From: Pseudomonadota bacterium
GTDB taxonomy: Bacteria > Pseudomonadota > Gammaproteobacteria > Xanthomonadales > Xanthomonadaceae
Length of the DNA: 5,896 bases
NCBI GenBank assembly: GCA_023391775.1
Contig: JAEWAG010000191.1
Location: 1 to 5,896 of the forward strand
Direction of reading: 5' to 3'
Below, piece after piece: positions 5,335 to 5,896 of the stretch. Below the pieces are notes generated by a model. That model worked only from the letters and a program-made list of their open reading frames with translations, was not told where the DNA came from and did not search any database. The first letter of the stretch is position 1, and each line of letters opens with the position of its first letter. Both the position numbers and the translations under genes were made by a program.

Positions 5335-5896
5335 TCAGATCTCGACCCGGCGCGCCTGCATGAAGCGGGTGCCCCAGTAGCCGGACACCAGGCTGTCCAC
5401 GCGCACGTCCTTGCCGCGGCTGGGCGCATGCACGAACTGGCCGCTGCCCACGTAGATGCCGACGTGGTTGACCCGGCCGCGCATGCCGAAGAACACCAGG
5501 TCGCCCGGGCTGAGCTCGTCGCGGTCGCGGATCAGCTGCGCGTCGGACTTGGCCGCCATCTCGCGCGAGACGCGCGGCAGCTCGATGCCGAGGGTGTTGC
5601 GGAAAACGTAGCTGACCAGGCCGCTGCAGTCGAAGCCGTCCGGACCCGAGCCGCCCCAGCGGTACGGGGTGCCCAGCAGGCTCATGGCCGACTTCATCAC
5701 CTGCTCGAGCTTGCCCTCGCTGCGCTGGGGCTGGCCGTCGCCGGAGATCAGCCGGTTCATCTCGCCGGCCAGGTTGGCCGAGCGGTCCAGCAGCATGCCG
5801 TCGTTGCGCGACAGGTGCGGCAGCAGGGCGGCGAGGGTGGCGCTGGCGGCGGCGTCGGCCTTGCCGCGCAGGCTGCCCTGGGACTGGGACTGGGAC
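5335..5896 (-). CDS. NlpC/P60 (C40) cell-wall peptidase, N-terminus outside the window
   Basis: C-terminal 186 residues of an extracytoplasmic peptidase of the NlpC/P60 family; members usually cut the D-Glu-to-diamino-acid bond of peptidoglycan stem peptides. The domain starts near VMKSAMSLLGTPYRWGGSGPDG. The nucleophile cysteine lies in FDCSGL (codon 5628-5626), the catalytic histidine in VNHVGIYVG (codon 5466-5464) and the third polar residue, histidine, in QFVHAPSRGKDV (codon 5430-5428), so the Cys-His-His triad is complete. The ATG at 5796 is not the start: the same frame stays open to the window edge, encoding a polar, alanine-rich linker beginning SQSQSQGSLRGKADAAASA. The real start, probably with a signal peptide, lies to the right. 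It is convergent with the symporter and has its own terminator. The substrate bond and any partner are inferred from the family only. Confidence 0.92.
   Translation of the reverse strand, partial: SQSQSQGSLRGKADAAASATLAALLPHLSRNDGMLLDRSANLAGEMNRLISGDGQPQRSEGKLEQVMKSAMSLLGTPYRWGGSGPDGFDCSGLVSYVFRNTLGIELPRVSREMAAKSDAQLIRDRDELSPGDLVFFGMRGRVNHVGIYVGSGQFVHAPSRGKDVRVDSLVSGYWGTRFMQARRVEI
5878..5896. repeat. Hexanucleotide tandem repeat CTGGGA x3, cut by the window edge
   Basis: CTGGGA occurs three times in a row from 5878 to 5895 and a fourth unit may begin at 5896. On the - strand it encodes Ser-Gln repeats in the peptidase linker. The period of six keeps the reading frame whatever the copy number. 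The total length cannot be seen from here. Confidence 0.7.

Noticed and set aside
5878..5896. CRISPR or other repeat array
   Set aside because: The unit is 6 bp with no spacers and reads in frame as Ser-Gln in the peptidase; it is a simple coding repeat.

Overview
The window is high-GC bacterial chromosome with tight coding. The proteins (a BtuF-like cobalamin-binding protein, a HemJ/'CopD-family' membrane protein, a lipoprotein-type alkaline phosphatase, a DAACS symporter, a C40 peptidase) look like Xanthomonadaceae (Lysobacter, Luteimonas, Pseudoxanthomonas or Stenotrophomonas group). That placement comes from protein resemblance and base composition, not from a marker gene. I see no mobile element, CRISPR array, tRNA or rRNA.

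Layout: six genes alternate strictly in strand and so form three convergent pairs. (1) 1-510 +, C-terminal part of a cobalamin-binding periplasmic protein, facing 528-1118 -, a small SAM-dependent methyltransferase. (2) 1445-1867 +, HemJ-type protoporphyrinogen oxidase, facing 1947-3644 -, alkaline phosphatase. (3) 3843-5132 +, a dicarboxylate/amino acid:cation symporter, facing 5335-5896 -, an NlpC/P60 peptidase that runs off the right edge. A hairpin sits at each convergent junction (504-534, 1905-1940, 5289-5313). The second and third look like intrinsic terminators. The first is only an inverted repeat covering both stop codons. The two divergent spacers, 1119-1444 and 3645-3842, must hold the promoters.

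No operon is visible and the genes do not form one pathway. They serve vitamin B12 uptake, an unknown methylation, heme synthesis, extracytoplasmic phosphate scavenging, organic acid or acidic amino acid uptake, and cell-wall turnover. The best regulatory signal is a PHO-box-like pair of heptamers, followed 11 bp later by GATAAT, upstream of the phosphatase. This suggests PhoB control and also decides its start codon. The two proteins with notable detail are the phosphatase, whose active site, metal ligands and cysteines match the animal type rather than E. coli PhoA, and the symporter, where two side-chain ligands of the Na1 sodium site are replaced (Asn to Lys, Asp to Gln). I found no convincing undescribed multi-gene system; this is largely an ordinary housekeeping region.
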